Source of the DNA: Prostheceraeus crozeri
Lineage: Eukaryota > Platyhelminthes > Polycladida > Euryleptidae
Length of the DNA: 64,000 nt
Reading direction: 5' to 3'
NCBI GenBank assembly: GCA_907163375.1
Contig: CAJQUW010007876.1
Location: 124,001-188,000, forward strand
Part shown: one piece after another, positions 23,801 to 34,441 of the stretch
How the letters are laid out: the number at the start of each line of letters is the position of its first letter
How positions within the stretch are numbered: position 1 is the first letter of the stretch
Position numbers and translations under genes: made by a program
The notes under the pieces: model-generated
The model's database searches: none
The model's input: the letters and a program-made list of their open reading frames with translations, nothing else
Told to the model about the DNA's origin: nothing

Positions 23801-24090
23801 TTTTCAGACAGCACTCTTACTTGTGTATTTACTCATTTTTCACATCATAATCTACAAACCTGCACTTGTAAATTTGCGTCACTGCACGAGTGTGATGACT
23901 TGATCCAAGCCATTGAAATACATGAAATAAAAATGAAATTTATAGAAGCTGTTTCATACAATCCTGATCTTTCGTATAAAAGTTTAAAAAGAAGGTAATT
24001 GTTGCGCAGTTTTCATCGGCCGTGCATTCTCTCTGGGGTAAGAATAATTCTAATGTTATCAGAAACATCACATATGGATAAACAAAAGTG
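20823..24090. other. Region upstream of the MAB-21-like gene
   Basis: No coding exon identified. A slightly GC-rich patch at 23350-23650 (minus-strand open frame of about 77 codons, no family) could be a 5' exon or promoter of the MAB-21-like gene, but no splice sites or core promoter motifs support that firmly. TAGGCC-containing words recur (20467, 21408, 22861, 22879). Confidence 0.4.
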
Positions 24091-24525
24091 CCTGTGTCAA
24101 TTACTCATGACATGAAATTGATTACAATTACAAGTTATTCCGCTTTTCTTCAAATACATTTCAATTACTTTACAATTACTCAAGATAGCCGCCGGTTCTT
24201 AATAATTTAGATCTGAAAGTAACCTGTGCATTAGATTTCTTTTAAATAGTTGCAGGTATTTGAACCCATGGTGCGCTATCACAATGTCGTATTACAAGCA
24301 GTTATTGTAACGCATTATCGACGAGGAGAATAAAGTAATTTATACTGCATGTTGAATGAATATTTAAAAGTGGAGGCTGCAAAGTAATTGCAATTGAAAT
24401 TACTTCTCAATTACATGGCTCAAAATGTAATTGATTACAATTACTAATTACAACAATTGTAACTTCAATTACGCCGTTGCAATTTCAATCACGTAGGCTA
24501 ATTGTAATTACAATTACAACACAAG
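24091..24525. mobile_element. Non-autonomous element rich in TTACAATTAC subterminal repeats
   Basis: From CCTGTGTCAATTAC to GTAATTACAATTACAACACAAG the stretch has many copies of a TGATTACAATTAC / GTAATTGTAATTAC theme clustered toward both ends, with loosely inverted termini (CCTGTGTCAATTAC against CTTGTGTTGTAATTG). Clustered subterminal repeats of this kind are common in hAT-type elements, where they bind the transposase. No coding sequence and no clean target duplication. Confidence 0.5.
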
Positions 24526-24974
24526 TCTGTTAATAGTAATATTCATGCGATGGGAATTGAAATTGAGCTACGAACTGTAAGCGATCAAGGCAGTTACAGT
24601 AATTTCTAGCTCGATGTCAATGCCCCAACTTTGCTACTAATCCCTGTCATGAGCTCTACATTATATTTTACGTGACTTCATCAAGGGCATAAATAGTCAC
24701 CTGGTTGATGTTTCAATTTGCAAAAATGCTTGCAACAAAAGACCACAATGAAAATAGGAGTTTTCATTATTTTTAAAGATTTTCCCGATACTTAGTTAAT
24801 TATCTAAGTAAAAATACTACTTTCAGCCTACTGCCTATTTTTACATTAGATGCTACTTTTAGACTACTGCTGACATAGCGTCAAAATTAGTGTTACAATA
24901 ATATACAACAAATGATGATCTTTCATTGAGCCTGGATTACGGAAATTTATCCCATGATTTGGTCTGTGTCATCA
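24526..24974. other. Unassigned sequence
   Basis: No supported feature. Confidence 0.4.
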
Positions 24975-25406
24975 CACTGTAAACTGTTGACTGACAATTG
25001 ACTGACATTTATCCTACAAAATCTATTTTGTCGGTCATTGTTAGTTCTTGTAGGATGATTGCCACTGAACACCTACAATATCTGACAAAAAGCGACAAAA
25101 TGAATAGCAATGAATTATAGCTTAAATTTTATCAAAAATGTAGGTAATTAATTAACTTATGTCAAAATAAATCATGGTTTTGCCACACACTAATACAGAT
25201 TGCCCAAAAGTCAAGCAATCTATAATCGAAAAAATCAATCAATATTCAACAGTTTTTGTTTAGTTAATTTGCATGCAAAGCATCTGCTTCGATGTCGATG
25301 GAGAACCTACAAATTCGTCGGATATCGCAGGATATTGGAGGTGACAATCGTCGGTTGATTTTGTCAGTAATTTTGTAGGATAATTGTCGGTCTACGGTTT
25401 ACAGTG
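24975..25406 (-). mobile_element. MITE family 1, copy 2 (inverted)
   Basis: This 432-bp copy lies in the opposite orientation to the copies at 10.3 and 55.3 kb. Its ends are CACTGTAAACTG and CGGTTTACAGTG, and it contains the shared inner words TTTATCCTACAAAATCTA, AATTTGCATGCAAAGCATC and GACAATCGTCGGTTGATTT. CA lies at both flanks. Confidence 0.9.
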
Positions 25407-25664
25407 CAGGTCTGCTCGTTGAAACGTTGCAGAATGCAGACAAAATTACGAATTACTCAATGATTCAATCTTATAAATAATAATGAAAAACTCGGTGTTT
25501 CGCCAATTAGTCTCCTCATCAAGAGAATGTGACACAGTTTGAGAAAACAGTTTATGAAATATTTAAATTCAATATGGTCCTCATTACCGGCGGTTGTATT
25601 ACGGTGACCAGATGCATGTTGATTGATCGGGTATCATATACGTAAATGCTATTTTCATTGACAG

Positions 25665-25813
25665 AAGCCTACAGGAAACGTGAGGCTAACACTGAAGAGA
25701 ATCAAGTGAATTCGCTTATCCAGTCAACTAGTGGTGAAGGGGGCACGACACGTGACAAAGGGAGCGGTACAGGCTCCGGTGACCCAGCATGGCGACGGAC
25801 GTACAAGCAATGG
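25665..25813 (+). CDS. Candidate host coding exon (gene not identified)
   Basis: A 149-bp GC-richer block follows a good acceptor (TATTTTCATTGACAG ending at 25664) and stays open in one frame, including AYRKREANTEENQVNSLIQS and DPAWRRTYKQW. It ends at a weak donor (GTTTGA at 25814). The composition and balanced codons look like a real exon, in contrast to the AT-rich surroundings. I do not recognise the family. It lies on the strand opposite to the MAB-21-like gene; in vertebrates MAB21L genes sit antisense inside NBEA/LRBA introns, but I could not match this peptide to NBEA. Confidence 0.5.
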
Positions 25814-27333
25814 GTTTGATTTGCATCCTAAGTTCATTTTGCTTACATGTTTCATCATAAACGTTACTTATAAGTTCATTCAAAATAATAATTGCTGATG
25901 GCTTATTTCTGTTTTTATACTACAGATAGATTATGTTTACATTCTGTTAATTCTCCTATTATCAGCACCGTGATTCTCGTCCCTATGCATGTATTCCTTC
26001 ATCGACTCGACATTATTCCTGCTTCATCCCTTCTTCTTTATTTCCCCCTTCTGCGTCTTTCTTTTCTCCTTTTCTCTGTAAACCGTCGGTTGAAGACGCC
26101 CCCGTCAGTGTTAATTCGCAGTAGTTGCTCTGAAATTATCGCCCCATTACCGCGCTTCGAGTCGGCGACTATCAGGTGTGACATTCCCTAAGGCACTGTG
26201 GGAACGTGTACAGACACATGAACACGCGGAATGCTTGTTGCACGGCGCCAATACATTTTTAATGTCGGTCTGAGTTGTATTTGACTCTGGAGTCAACAGT
26301 CGTCTAATTAGACGATGATGTACCGGTGATGCCCCTCCTATTCCATAGGGAAATGAATGGTTGGAGAGTGGAAGCACACGAAGGTGAATGGCGATCGCTG
26401 ATTGTAATTTCTTCCTTTCTTTAGTTTCTTTCAGTCTTACTTATCACCCATTCCCATCATTTGAAATTCTGTTCATGAATAGAAGTGATTTTCTTTCTAT
26501 TACATCAAAATGAATCATTGAAGCTCTTCATGCACCTGATAATTAGGTTTAGGATGTTTATGTTAATTTTATCAATGGTTGTGTGCAAGAATAACTAAAT
26601 GCACATCAAATTTTCATACGTGATAAATACGAGAAAAGGCAACTGGGTGAATAAAATGATACGCCATACTTTCTCAGATGATGCTTCGCTACTTCCTCAA
26701 GAGGCTGGTATGAAGGTTGAACTTGTTGCATGTTTGCAGATTTCATTATATGCGTATTTATCAAACATCATTTTCTTTTTTCAATAATATTGTCAAGTAG
26801 AAAAGTATTTTAAAAAATTAAGGAATTAAAAGGAGCTGAAGATTCTGAATATGTAGATTCTCGTATATTTGGAAATTCTTTCAAGCCTTCAGCCTCCATT
26901 TGCCCTAAGATCGAGCACTTTCGGCATGAAAGCGATCAGATGGATGGTAAGATGCTGATTTTGGAAATTAAAATGCTCAAGCATGAGCGATTGAAAGATG
27001 CATTTTCGTTACATAATAAAGTTAGTGCAGAGGAGGCATGAGTTGTGTAAGAAAAAATAAATGTGATTGAGTAAGGCACCTTATGGTCACCTATTAACAT
27101 GCAGACCTCAAAGTGACGGTCGGGCATGGTCGCTGACTTAATTGCATAGGTAATTTTTATCAACCTAGCAAAGATATGACCAATCTGATTTCATTTGCGC
27201 ATTACTAATAGGTATATTCTAAAGACGGTGTGATGGCATCCGAGGGGGGAGGATTGGGCCCCTACAAGATTTTCGAGCGCAAATCTGTCATGATTCACAA
27301 AGTGTGATATAACATTAATTGAATTATGATCTG
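25814..27333. other. Unassigned sequence
   Basis: No exon I can defend. A moderately GC-rich patch lies at 26100-26400 with short palindromes (for example CGTCTAATTAGACG near 26302). Confidence 0.35.
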
Positions 27334-27568
27334 CACTGTAATCTGTAGGACAATAACTTAGGCACGAAGCCAAAATTTCGTGCCAGTTAGCGCCTGTACC
27401 AGTAGGTGCCACTAGGCACTAATAGGCACCAAACCAAATGTTTGTTTATCCAACGAAATCGAAGGAAAAATCAATGCGCACGAACTCGGCTATGTGAATT
27501 TCGTGCCTACTCCTGCTTTGTGTTGGTTAGAATTGATGCTTAAATTTCGTGCCCTAGAGTTTACAGTG
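27334..27568. mobile_element. MITE family 3 (CACTGTAA ends)
   Basis: This is a 235-bp element with ends CACTGTAATCTG and GAGTTTACAGTG and TG at both flanks. The interior contains GGCACGAAGCCAAAATTTCG-type palindromes and repeated TAGGCACC words. It shares only the terminal motif with families 1 and 2. Confidence 0.65.
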
Positions 27569-28998
27569 TGGATTTGAGTCGCCAATGTACAATGAACAGG
27601 CACATCGTACAAAAATTACACTGTTTGAAAGCATGATCTACGAAAACCTGAAACTTTTCAACAATTGGGAATGTTAGCTATATGCATGATGAGAGACTCA
27701 GTTACTATGGATCAGACGGGCAGATTAATTAAGTGTTCTTTCAAAAGCTGTATTCGAATACCGGCGTTGTACCGGTACTTTGTCGCCAGTTGGAAGATGC
27801 TGAACTTATAAGAAAATGATTTCGAGATGAAGAGACGCTGTACCGTACAAAATTAATCAAATCAATTTATTGTAAATTTTGGTTGTGTTTGGTTGTCATC
27901 AATAACCATTTTGATTTCAAAAATTGTACAGAAAGAAGACACAAGCATTTCGATAGTCTCGTTACAAATCAATGCGATTCTCTGTGAAATTGGATGCAAA
28001 ATATCAAAAGCAGATTTTCACAGAACGCGCATGCGACTGACATTGCGAAGAAATCAACATGCGACGTAATATATGATTATTTTGAACAAATCCGACAGAG
28101 AACAATTTCACGAAGAATATTTAATCGAAAATTCAAATTTTCATGAAGGGAAAATGAAAGTACCAATTCCAGCCATTGACGGAATTATAAACGTGGTAGA
28201 AAGTCGGTTCAGCTAACAATGCCACTTTTGTGCTCCATGGCGTGTCTTGCAACCCGAAATCTGGAAGATCGACGAATGAAACTAATTGTATAAATCGAAC
28301 AATTGCTACAATTCTATATACAGTGCATGCCCAAGAATATTTTATATGAATGTTAATGCATCAAGATGCTGTCTTCCAGATACACTTCAAGAATTTTCAA
28401 TTATCTATTAAGCGATGCCATATACAGCCACCTGATCAAATGATTTTGACACAAAGTTAGAGAGACACATATTTTTGACACACATAGAGAAAGAGAATAA
28501 GTCACTATAAGTAAAATTTGGTGCTAGCCAGAATAATGCTTGCATAAATTGCATTCGGCAAGCAATTTAAAAGCGTCCCTGTGAAAAGGAACGCTTTTAG
28601 CCAAAAAAAGCGAATCTAGAAAAAGGGTATGATTTCAAAAAAGGACGACTGGCAACCCTGCTATGAGCATGACTAATATCCGAGTATAATATAGATAAAA
28701 GAACATTTTGCGCCATGTTTTGAATTTTCCCAGCATATATACTGCAAAGCGAAAAAGTAAAGTGATCTTCGAATCTATAAATCCAGTAATCTTCGACGGC
28801 CTCAGAGCGCGACGCTATCTCAGTCGGTTTAAGTGTGACTTTTGAACCTACGTGAAAAAATCTAAAGTGCGCAATTTGCTTGGGTGTTAATTGTCAAATT
28901 ACACGTATATTTTAACGTATATGGTATACACCAGGTTATGACATAGTTGCTGCATGTGGAGCTACCACAGGAAGAATCGGAGCGGAGGACTAACTCAC
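27569..28998. other. Unassigned sequence
   Basis: No supported gene. A GC-containing inverted word (AAAAGCGTCCC / GGAACGCTTTT near 28569-28600) may be part of a degraded repeat. Confidence 0.35.
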
Positions 28999-29086
28999 GG
29001 TTAGGTATCGGTAGGCCAACCGGTGAAATATGCATATGAGCGGGAACGGATGATGGATGCGTGCTGTCTACAGTGGAACTATTCAT
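28999..29086 (-). CDS. Candidate first coding exon, minus strand
   Basis: An ATG at 29086 opens a frame of 29 codons plus one base (it begins MNSSTVDSTHPSSVP and includes HMHISPVGLPIPN) that runs directly into a strong GTGAGT donor at 28993-28998. The block is GC-richer than its surroundings. No partner exon was found and I do not recognise the protein. The same block is also open on the plus strand, so coding strand and reality are both uncertain. Confidence 0.3.
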
Positions 29087-30510
29087 GGATCCAACCCTGT
29101 GCCCCCAAGGTGGAACGCTTCATGAATACGGACCGTTGCACAGATGAACAACACGTCCGGGCATGCATGACTTTTCCTGGATGACACCAATCATACATAT
29201 CTTAATTTACACAGTTTTTACATGAAGCGACTGGTTATCCTGTAAGTTGGATCCACTTTTCACTGATTTGCAAATATTCAAATTCTGATTATCATTATTT
29301 GTGTCAACTAAACAATTTTCTATCTTTGTCACCTTTATATATTCCAACATCTTCTCCAGACTCACAGTGTCCTTTTCTCAATGATATCTGGTTTTCTTGG
29401 CGTCATCTCCACCTCTCATAAATTCAGCGATGCGTACACAGCAAGCATGGTAGCGTAAAATCTCCTCTCGCTGTCTGCTCAATGATGCGGAGAATAATTG
29501 ATTGCTGATCAGACATTGGGATTGAGTTAACCATTGTCTTGGCTGGCAAGATAAGAAATCAAAATCTGCATCGCCTTAGAAGAAATAATGACAATACGAG
29601 AAACAACAGAGAGAAATGCGCAATTGATAGAAGAACAGGTCAATTGTAGTCAAAGAGGATATTCTTATTTTGGTATATTTCATTTAAATGATCTTAGAGT
29701 AAGCTTGTTAGCAGATTAACTGTCGAAAGAAGAAGTTCCTGGATGGAATATTCGATCAAAGACTCAGACTTAAAAAATTCCGCTCGATGATTTCATGAGA
29801 TTGAACATAAAAGTCTAGAGTCTAGTCTACTGTACAATGAGCCTTTGTGCACTGTGTTTGCCATTTTAAAATGCAAAAGAGTCGAAATACAAATTCATTA
29901 TCACTACTTTAATATATCCGTGAGCATCTGTAAATAGCAGTATTTTAAATGTTGCAATTTATTTAAATAGCTGAATGAAATAGCAGTATTTCGTGCGCAA
30001 TTTTAGGCCTAAACTGAGCGGTAAGTTCGGCTAGGCCACGTTTACATTCGAAGATCCTTCAATTAACTAGAAAAGATGAAAAAAGCTGTTCATTGTTTTT
30101 AAAAATATCAGCTTTACACTTAATTCAACTGTTAATAATAACGTTTAGCACACCAAGTCGAAAATATTCAATTACCAGTTAGTAGCAACACTATACAAGC
30201 AGGAAACTGACCTGCTAAGTCAAAAGCAATTGTATGTGTTGAGTAGATGAGAGACCTTAATATACACATGCAAAGGTCAACAAGTTTTAGAGTGATGAGA
30301 AGACCAATCTGCTTAATCACAGGTCCTCTTACTCTTAAATCCTTTAATTAAATCATACGTCCACCTGTTCATGCCTTCTCCGCTCTGCAATACGAAGGTC
30401 GAGGATACCTGCTTACTCGCAACACCAGAAGCGTACTGTCAATTAGGAATGAACAATCTGGCCTCTATGAATTCACGATTCCTATCTGCAACCTCGAGAC
30501 AAAATTGGCA
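29087..30510. other. Left flank of the Polinton
   Basis: No gene or recognised repeat. Confidence 0.4.
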
Positions 30511-30516
30511 ATCGCC
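30511..30516. repeat. 6-bp target site duplication, left
   Basis: ATCGCC directly precedes the Polinton and is repeated at 46884-46889. Six-base duplications are the rule for Polintons/Mavericks. Confidence 0.95.
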
Positions 30517-31028
30517 AGTAGTATATAGTGTGACATCCGGCGCGACGCTTCGCTTCGCTTTGCTTCGCTTCGCTTGCGCCGGATGTCACACTTTTGCGGG
30601 TTTTTTCAAAAAATCAAAATTTCAAAAATTTCAAAAATTTAGGTAGACTTCAAATTTCACGTGGCCGAAGGCCGAAGGGCGAAAATTTAAGCGTTTTTAA
30701 AAATACCCAATTTTTCAAATTTTTCAAAATCTCAAAATTTGAGAATTACAATTTTCACCCTTAAAATCATGACCGTTCCAGGACACCGAAAATCATAAAA
30801 GTTAAGAATCTCAAAATTTGAGAATAACAATTTTCTCGCTTAAATCATGACCGTTCCAGGACACCGAAAATCATAAAAGTTAAGAATTTCAAATTCATGA
30901 ATTTTATCCATCTTTCAGGTTTTCAAAATATATCATGTGACTAAAAATATTTCTTTAAAAATGGAAGAAACAAAAGTGGAAGGAACTTCAGAAATGGAAG
31001 GAACCTCAAGAATATATCCTTCGTTATC
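30517..31028 (+). repeat. Polinton terminal inverted repeat, left
   Basis: This matches the complement of 46390-46883 almost base for base, apart from a short internal length difference near the inner end. It contains a terminal hairpin, GGCCGAAG repeats near 30664, and a tandem pair of about 80-bp units with GACCGTTCCAGGACACCGAA. The first gene's ATG (30961) lies inside it. Weaker homology between the two sides continues further in, to about 31180 on the left and 46321 on the right. Confidence 0.95.
30527..30592. repeat. Terminal hairpin in left TIR
   Basis: The 17-bp arms AGTGTGACATCCGGCGC (30527-30543) and its exact complement (30576-30592) flank a loop of repeated CGCTT pentamers. The same structure is present at the right end (46808-46873). 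Confidence 0.9.
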
Positions 31029-31689
31029 ATATGAACGTAGTTCTACTTTAATGGACATTGAAAAGATTAACATTGAAAAAATGAATAAAGAAAAACACAA
31101 AGATAGAGTAAGGTATATGAAAGATAAGGAATCTCAATTATTATTAAGATTAGAGCATTATAAAAAATTAAGAAAGAGATGGAGTAAAGTTAAGAATGTA
31201 ACACAAGGAATTGGCATATTCTTAACAATAAGTTTAGGTGCTTTAACAATTGTTATATCTTCAGGTGTTTTAGTAATTCCAGTAGTTGCTACAGCTTTAA
31301 CAGGTACGGGTGTTTTTGCAACTTCACTTGTTACAATGTTAGATAAATCTTTAATAACTAAGAAACGAAAATCATTAAAAACTAAGCATTTACATATTAA
31401 AGAAGTCTATGATAAACTACATTACTACTTTCAAAGAGTATGTGATGATAATGTTATTACGTTAGATGAGATTGAAAAATTTGATCAAATAGCTAATGAA
31501 GTAAATCAAACCTTTCAATTACAGTCCGAAAAAGTTGATGATAAGAATAGACAGGATGGTAAAATTTCTAGTGATGGTAAAACTTTTACTGGTGGTAAAA
31601 TTTCTAATGAAGAAAATGATAAAATTTTTTTAGAAGAGCTAAAAACTTTAAGCGAAAATTTAAGCAAAACTTTATTAAACAAAACTTAA
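30961..31689 (+). CDS. Polinton two-TM coiled-coil protein, unknown function
   Basis: This 242-residue protein starts at the ATG at 30961; the open frame extends a little upstream but without an ATG. Residues about 36-75 are charged and probably coiled coil. Residues about 83-127 form a strongly hydrophobic hairpin (TQGIGIFLTISLGALTIVI, VLVIPVVATALTGTGVFA) that should insert in a membrane, followed by a basic stretch and a hydrophilic tail with repeated DGK-type words (near 31555-31605). It is the leftmost gene and begins inside the TIR. It is not a known core Polinton protein; a membrane or virion-membrane role is only an inference. Confidence 0.7.
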   Translation: MEETKVEGTSEMEGTSRIYPSLSYERSSTLMDIEKINIEKMNKEKHKDRVRYMKDKESQLLLRLEHYKKLRKRWSKVKNVTQGIGIFLTISLGALTIVISSGVLVIPVVATALTGTGVFATSLVTMLDKSLITKKRKSLKTKHLHIKEVYDKLHYYFQRVCDDNVITLDEIEKFDQIANEVNQTFQLQSEKVDDKNRQDGKISSDGKTFTGGKISNEENDKIFLEELKTLSENLSKTLLNKT

Positions 31690-31810
31690 AAAGAGAAAAC
31701 TTTAAACGAAAAGATGTCAAACAACAAAGCAATAAAAAAATAATTTGTTCAGTAAAATGTTTTTGCTGTATTCCAATGTTACCACAAAATTCAAATATTA
31801 TATTTTTAAA

Positions 31811-32641
31811 ATGGATAAAATTAGAGCTGATAATTTTAAAAGAATAAAACAATTAGAAGAGTTAATAAAACAAAGAAATATTATGAAAGAAAATCATCTT
31901 CAACATAGAATGATAAAAGCTGGTATTCAATCTGATATGTTTGAAAAAATGCAGCAAACCGAGCAAATAAAAACTGATTTTGAAAAAACTATGAAACCAT
32001 TTAAAACTCTTGAAAAAGAACTTACAAATAATGATAAACAAATTGATATAACAGATCCAGAGCACAAAACTATATTAGATGACTATGGATTACTAGAATC
32101 AAACATTAATAAGAAATTACCAAAGTCTATGCAATTTGAACATTCTATTTCATTTATAGATGGAAAAACAATACCTAGATTTTATCTCGGTCAAAAAGAA
32201 ATATTTCCACGACCTTTTCGAGGTTTAATTTTTTCACCAGATAAATCTCCTTTTAATTTAGATAGAAATTTTGTTAATCTTTTAAGAGGAGCAGATTTAA
32301 ATAATTATGCTGTAGAAGATCTCATAAAATATAAAGCTATGTTAGACAGAGTTGGTGCAGTAAAATCTCTTAGACGTTATAAACAATTAGAAAATTTATT
32401 ATCATCGGGAGTTAAAGTAGGGAAAGGTTTATCTGAAAAACAGAAAACAGAAACAACTATATTTTTACCAGATGATCCACAAGAATTACTAAATAGATTA
32501 AATATTTTAATATCTGCAATAAAAGAAGGACATAATTCTAGTTTCAATGAAATTCATGCTATATTGAAAAGACTGTTAGAAAAGAAGATTCTAAATGAAG
32601 AGGATTATAAAAGTGTAGCTGAAATATGTTGTTGTTTTTAA
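31811..32641 (+). CDS. Polinton coiled-coil structural protein, unknown
   Basis: This 276-residue protein uses the ATG at 31811, which has the TTTTAAAATGG context shared by its neighbours; an in-frame ATG at 31757 is the alternative. The first 100 residues are highly charged and predicted coiled coil; the middle has IPRFYLGQKEIFPRPFRGL and the C-terminal part is helical, ending in a Cys-rich tail (CCCF). Proteins of this kind lie next to the capsid genes in many Polintons, so a minor virion role is plausible, but I do not recognise the family by name. Confidence 0.65.
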   Translation: MDKIRADNFKRIKQLEELIKQRNIMKENHLQHRMIKAGIQSDMFEKMQQTEQIKTDFEKTMKPFKTLEKELTNNDKQIDITDPEHKTILDDYGLLESNINKKLPKSMQFEHSISFIDGKTIPRFYLGQKEIFPRPFRGLIFSPDKSPFNLDRNFVNLLRGADLNNYAVEDLIKYKAMLDRVGAVKSLRRYKQLENLLSSGVKVGKGLSEKQKTETTIFLPDDPQELLNRLNILISAIKEGHNSSFNEIHAILKRLLEKKILNEEDYKSVAEICCCF

Positions 32642-32698
32642 TTTTTTATAAAAAAAATATTTCATAAAAAAATATTTATTTAATTTTTTAGTTTAAAA

Positions 32699-33487
32699 AT
32701 GTGTTCAGCAGATTTAGACAAAATTAATAATCATTTAGAAAATCTAACAGAGATTTTGGGTTCATCAAAATTTAGTACGACGTTAAAAATTATAACAACT
32801 ACTTCATCACACACTTGTAATTTAGAACCCATTCTACATTTGGAACAAAATAAAAATTATCAAATTGCATTGACTAGTTTCTCTACATTTAACACTATTC
32901 AAAACGTTATCAAAGATGTGAATGATCAATTTAGATATTCTACTGATAAAGGCAAAACATGGAAAATACTAACTTTTCTTCCTGGTTCTTACGAAGTTGA
33001 ATCAATATCAAATGAAACTAAGAGACATTTAGGTATATCATTTAAAGATAAGAAACAATTACATTTTGCAGTTGAACCGGCAGTTAATAAATTTTCTCTT
33101 ACTTTAGACGAAAATCATCAAGTTGATTTTAATCATGATAGATCATTGTCAAAGCTATTAGGATTTAATAAACAAACCTATAGTCAAGGTTATCATTTAG
33201 GTGAGAAGATTCCAAAAATAACTGAAATAAATTCAATTGTTGTACATTGTGACATTATTGAAGGAGGATATATAAATGGTAAATTATCAAATTTAATATT
33301 CAGTTTTCCAGCTTTTACTGTACCCATTGGTTATAGATTAAATGTATTTCCCCAAACATTAATATATTTTCCTATTACAAGAAAAACTATTAACAACATT
33401 AACATTAGAATCACTGATGAAAAAGGACAAGAAATAAATTTTGGAGGTGAAGAGATTATGATAGATCTTTTGGTTCGAGAGGTATAA
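32699..33487 (+). CDS. Polinton penton / minor capsid protein (single jelly roll)
   Basis: This is a 262-residue protein with the layout and motifs of Polinton penton-like minor capsid proteins: a strand-rich body (NYQIALTSFSTFNTIQNV), FLPGSYEVESI, LGFNKQTYSQGYHLGEK, and the C-terminal signature SIVVHCDIIEGGYINGKLSN with IFSFPAFTVPIGYRLNVFP. Pentons occupy the capsid vertices. It sits just before the packaging ATPase, as in many adintovirus-like elements. The frame is open throughout. Confidence 0.85.
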   Translation: MCSADLDKINNHLENLTEILGSSKFSTTLKIITTTSSHTCNLEPILHLEQNKNYQIALTSFSTFNTIQNVIKDVNDQFRYSTDKGKTWKILTFLPGSYEVESISNETKRHLGISFKDKKQLHFAVEPAVNKFSLTLDENHQVDFNHDRSLSKLLGFNKQTYSQGYHLGEKIPKITEINSIVVHCDIIEGGYINGKLSNLIFSFPAFTVPIGYRLNVFPQTLIYFPITRKTINNINIRITDEKGQEINFGGEEIMIDLLVREV

Positions 33488-33525
33488 ACTCCCGTTCGAG
33501 AGGTATAAACTCCCACGCGAAGCTA
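33468..33525. repeat. 22-bp GC-rich direct repeat at the end of the penton gene
   Basis: GGTTCGAGAGGTATAAACTC occurs at 33471 and, as GTTCGAGAGGTATAAACTCC, again at 33494. The first copy overlaps the penton stop region. It is one of several GC-rich clusters in this AT-rich element. Confidence 0.7.
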
Positions 33526-33597
33526 GAGAAGTTTAATTTTTTTCTTCTTTAGAAACAAAAAATAAAAAAAAATAAAAATAAATTTTTTTATTAAAAA

Positions 33598-34365
33598 ATG
33601 AGTGAACTACCTCCATTAAATAAAAAAAACCTTACATTTAATCATCATCCAAATTTATCTAATAAAGTTTTGTCAGTTATTTGTGGAAGATCAGGTTGTG
33701 GAAAAACGTATCTATTATTTAAAATTTTAACGACTCCAAATTTTTTGGATTATAACAATCTTATAATTTATACAACAACAGCAGAACAACCCGTCTATCA
33801 ATTTTTAAAATATGGATTTGAAAATAATCTTAAAAAAACAGCAATTGCTTCATTATTCAAAGAATATGAAAAATCTGAAGATGAAGAAGAAATAAGTTCG
33901 TGGTGTGAAGAAGCAACAAAAAATAATCAGTTAGTAGAATCTAATAAAAATAAGCATATAAAAATACAATTAATAGATGATAGTGGTAATATGCAAGATC
34001 CTAGTAAACTAGATAAAACAATGAAACATTGTGTAATTTTTGATGATTGTGTTAATGATAGAAATCAGTCAGTTCAGAGAAATTATTTCACAAGAGGTAG
34101 ACATAATAACTGTAGTGTGTTTTATTTAACACAAAGTATGTATTCATTAGACGGAAGTGTTATTAGAAAGAATGCAAATATATTTATACTATTTGAAATA
34201 AATGCAAGAAACTTAAGTGATTTGTTAAGAGATTTATGTGTAAGAAATAAAGATGAATTTAAACAATCGTGTAACAATGCTTGGTCAAAAGATTATGGAT
34301 TTATCACAATTAATATTGATAAAAAAATTCATGAAAGAGTTATAGAAAATATTTTCGAGGAGTGA
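33598..34365 (+). CDS. Polinton FtsK/HerA-type DNA-packaging ATPase
   Basis: This 255-residue ATPase would pump the element's DNA into the capsid. The Walker A motif GRSGCGKT is at residues 30-37 and Walker B VIFDD at 146-150, followed by the conserved RGRHNNCSVFYLTQS region whose Gln acts as sensor. Length and motif spacing fit the A32-like packaging ATPases of Polintons and related viruses. It starts at the first ATG after an AT-rich leader and is open throughout. It lies between the penton and a small protein gene. Confidence 0.93.
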   Translation: MSELPPLNKKNLTFNHHPNLSNKVLSVICGRSGCGKTYLLFKILTTPNFLDYNNLIIYTTTAEQPVYQFLKYGFENNLKKTAIASLFKEYEKSEDEEEISSWCEEATKNNQLVESNKNKHIKIQLIDDSGNMQDPSKLDKTMKHCVIFDDCVNDRNQSVQRNYFTRGRHNNCSVFYLTQSMYSLDGSVIRKNANIFILFEINARNLSDLLRDLCVRNKDEFKQSCNNAWSKDYGFITINIDKKIHERVIENIFEE

Positions 34366-34395
34366 TCGAACGGAGTGACCGAACGGAGTGGCCGA
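34361..34395. repeat. 13-bp tandem repeat at the ATPase stop
   Basis: CGAACGGAGTGAC and CGAACGGAGTGGC lie in tandem with a partial third unit, immediately after the ATPase gene. It is a second GC-rich cluster of the element. Confidence 0.7.
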
Positions 34396-34441
34396 ATAAT
34401 TTTTTCTTATAAATTTTTTGTTAATAAAAATAAAAAAAAAT

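Noticed and set aside
23681-23998. 105-codon open frame
   Set aside because: AT-rich chance frame with no family signature.
24091-24525. Simple microsatellite of TTACAATTAC
   Set aside because: The copies are spaced, in both orientations and clustered at the ends, which fits a transposon better than a microsatellite.
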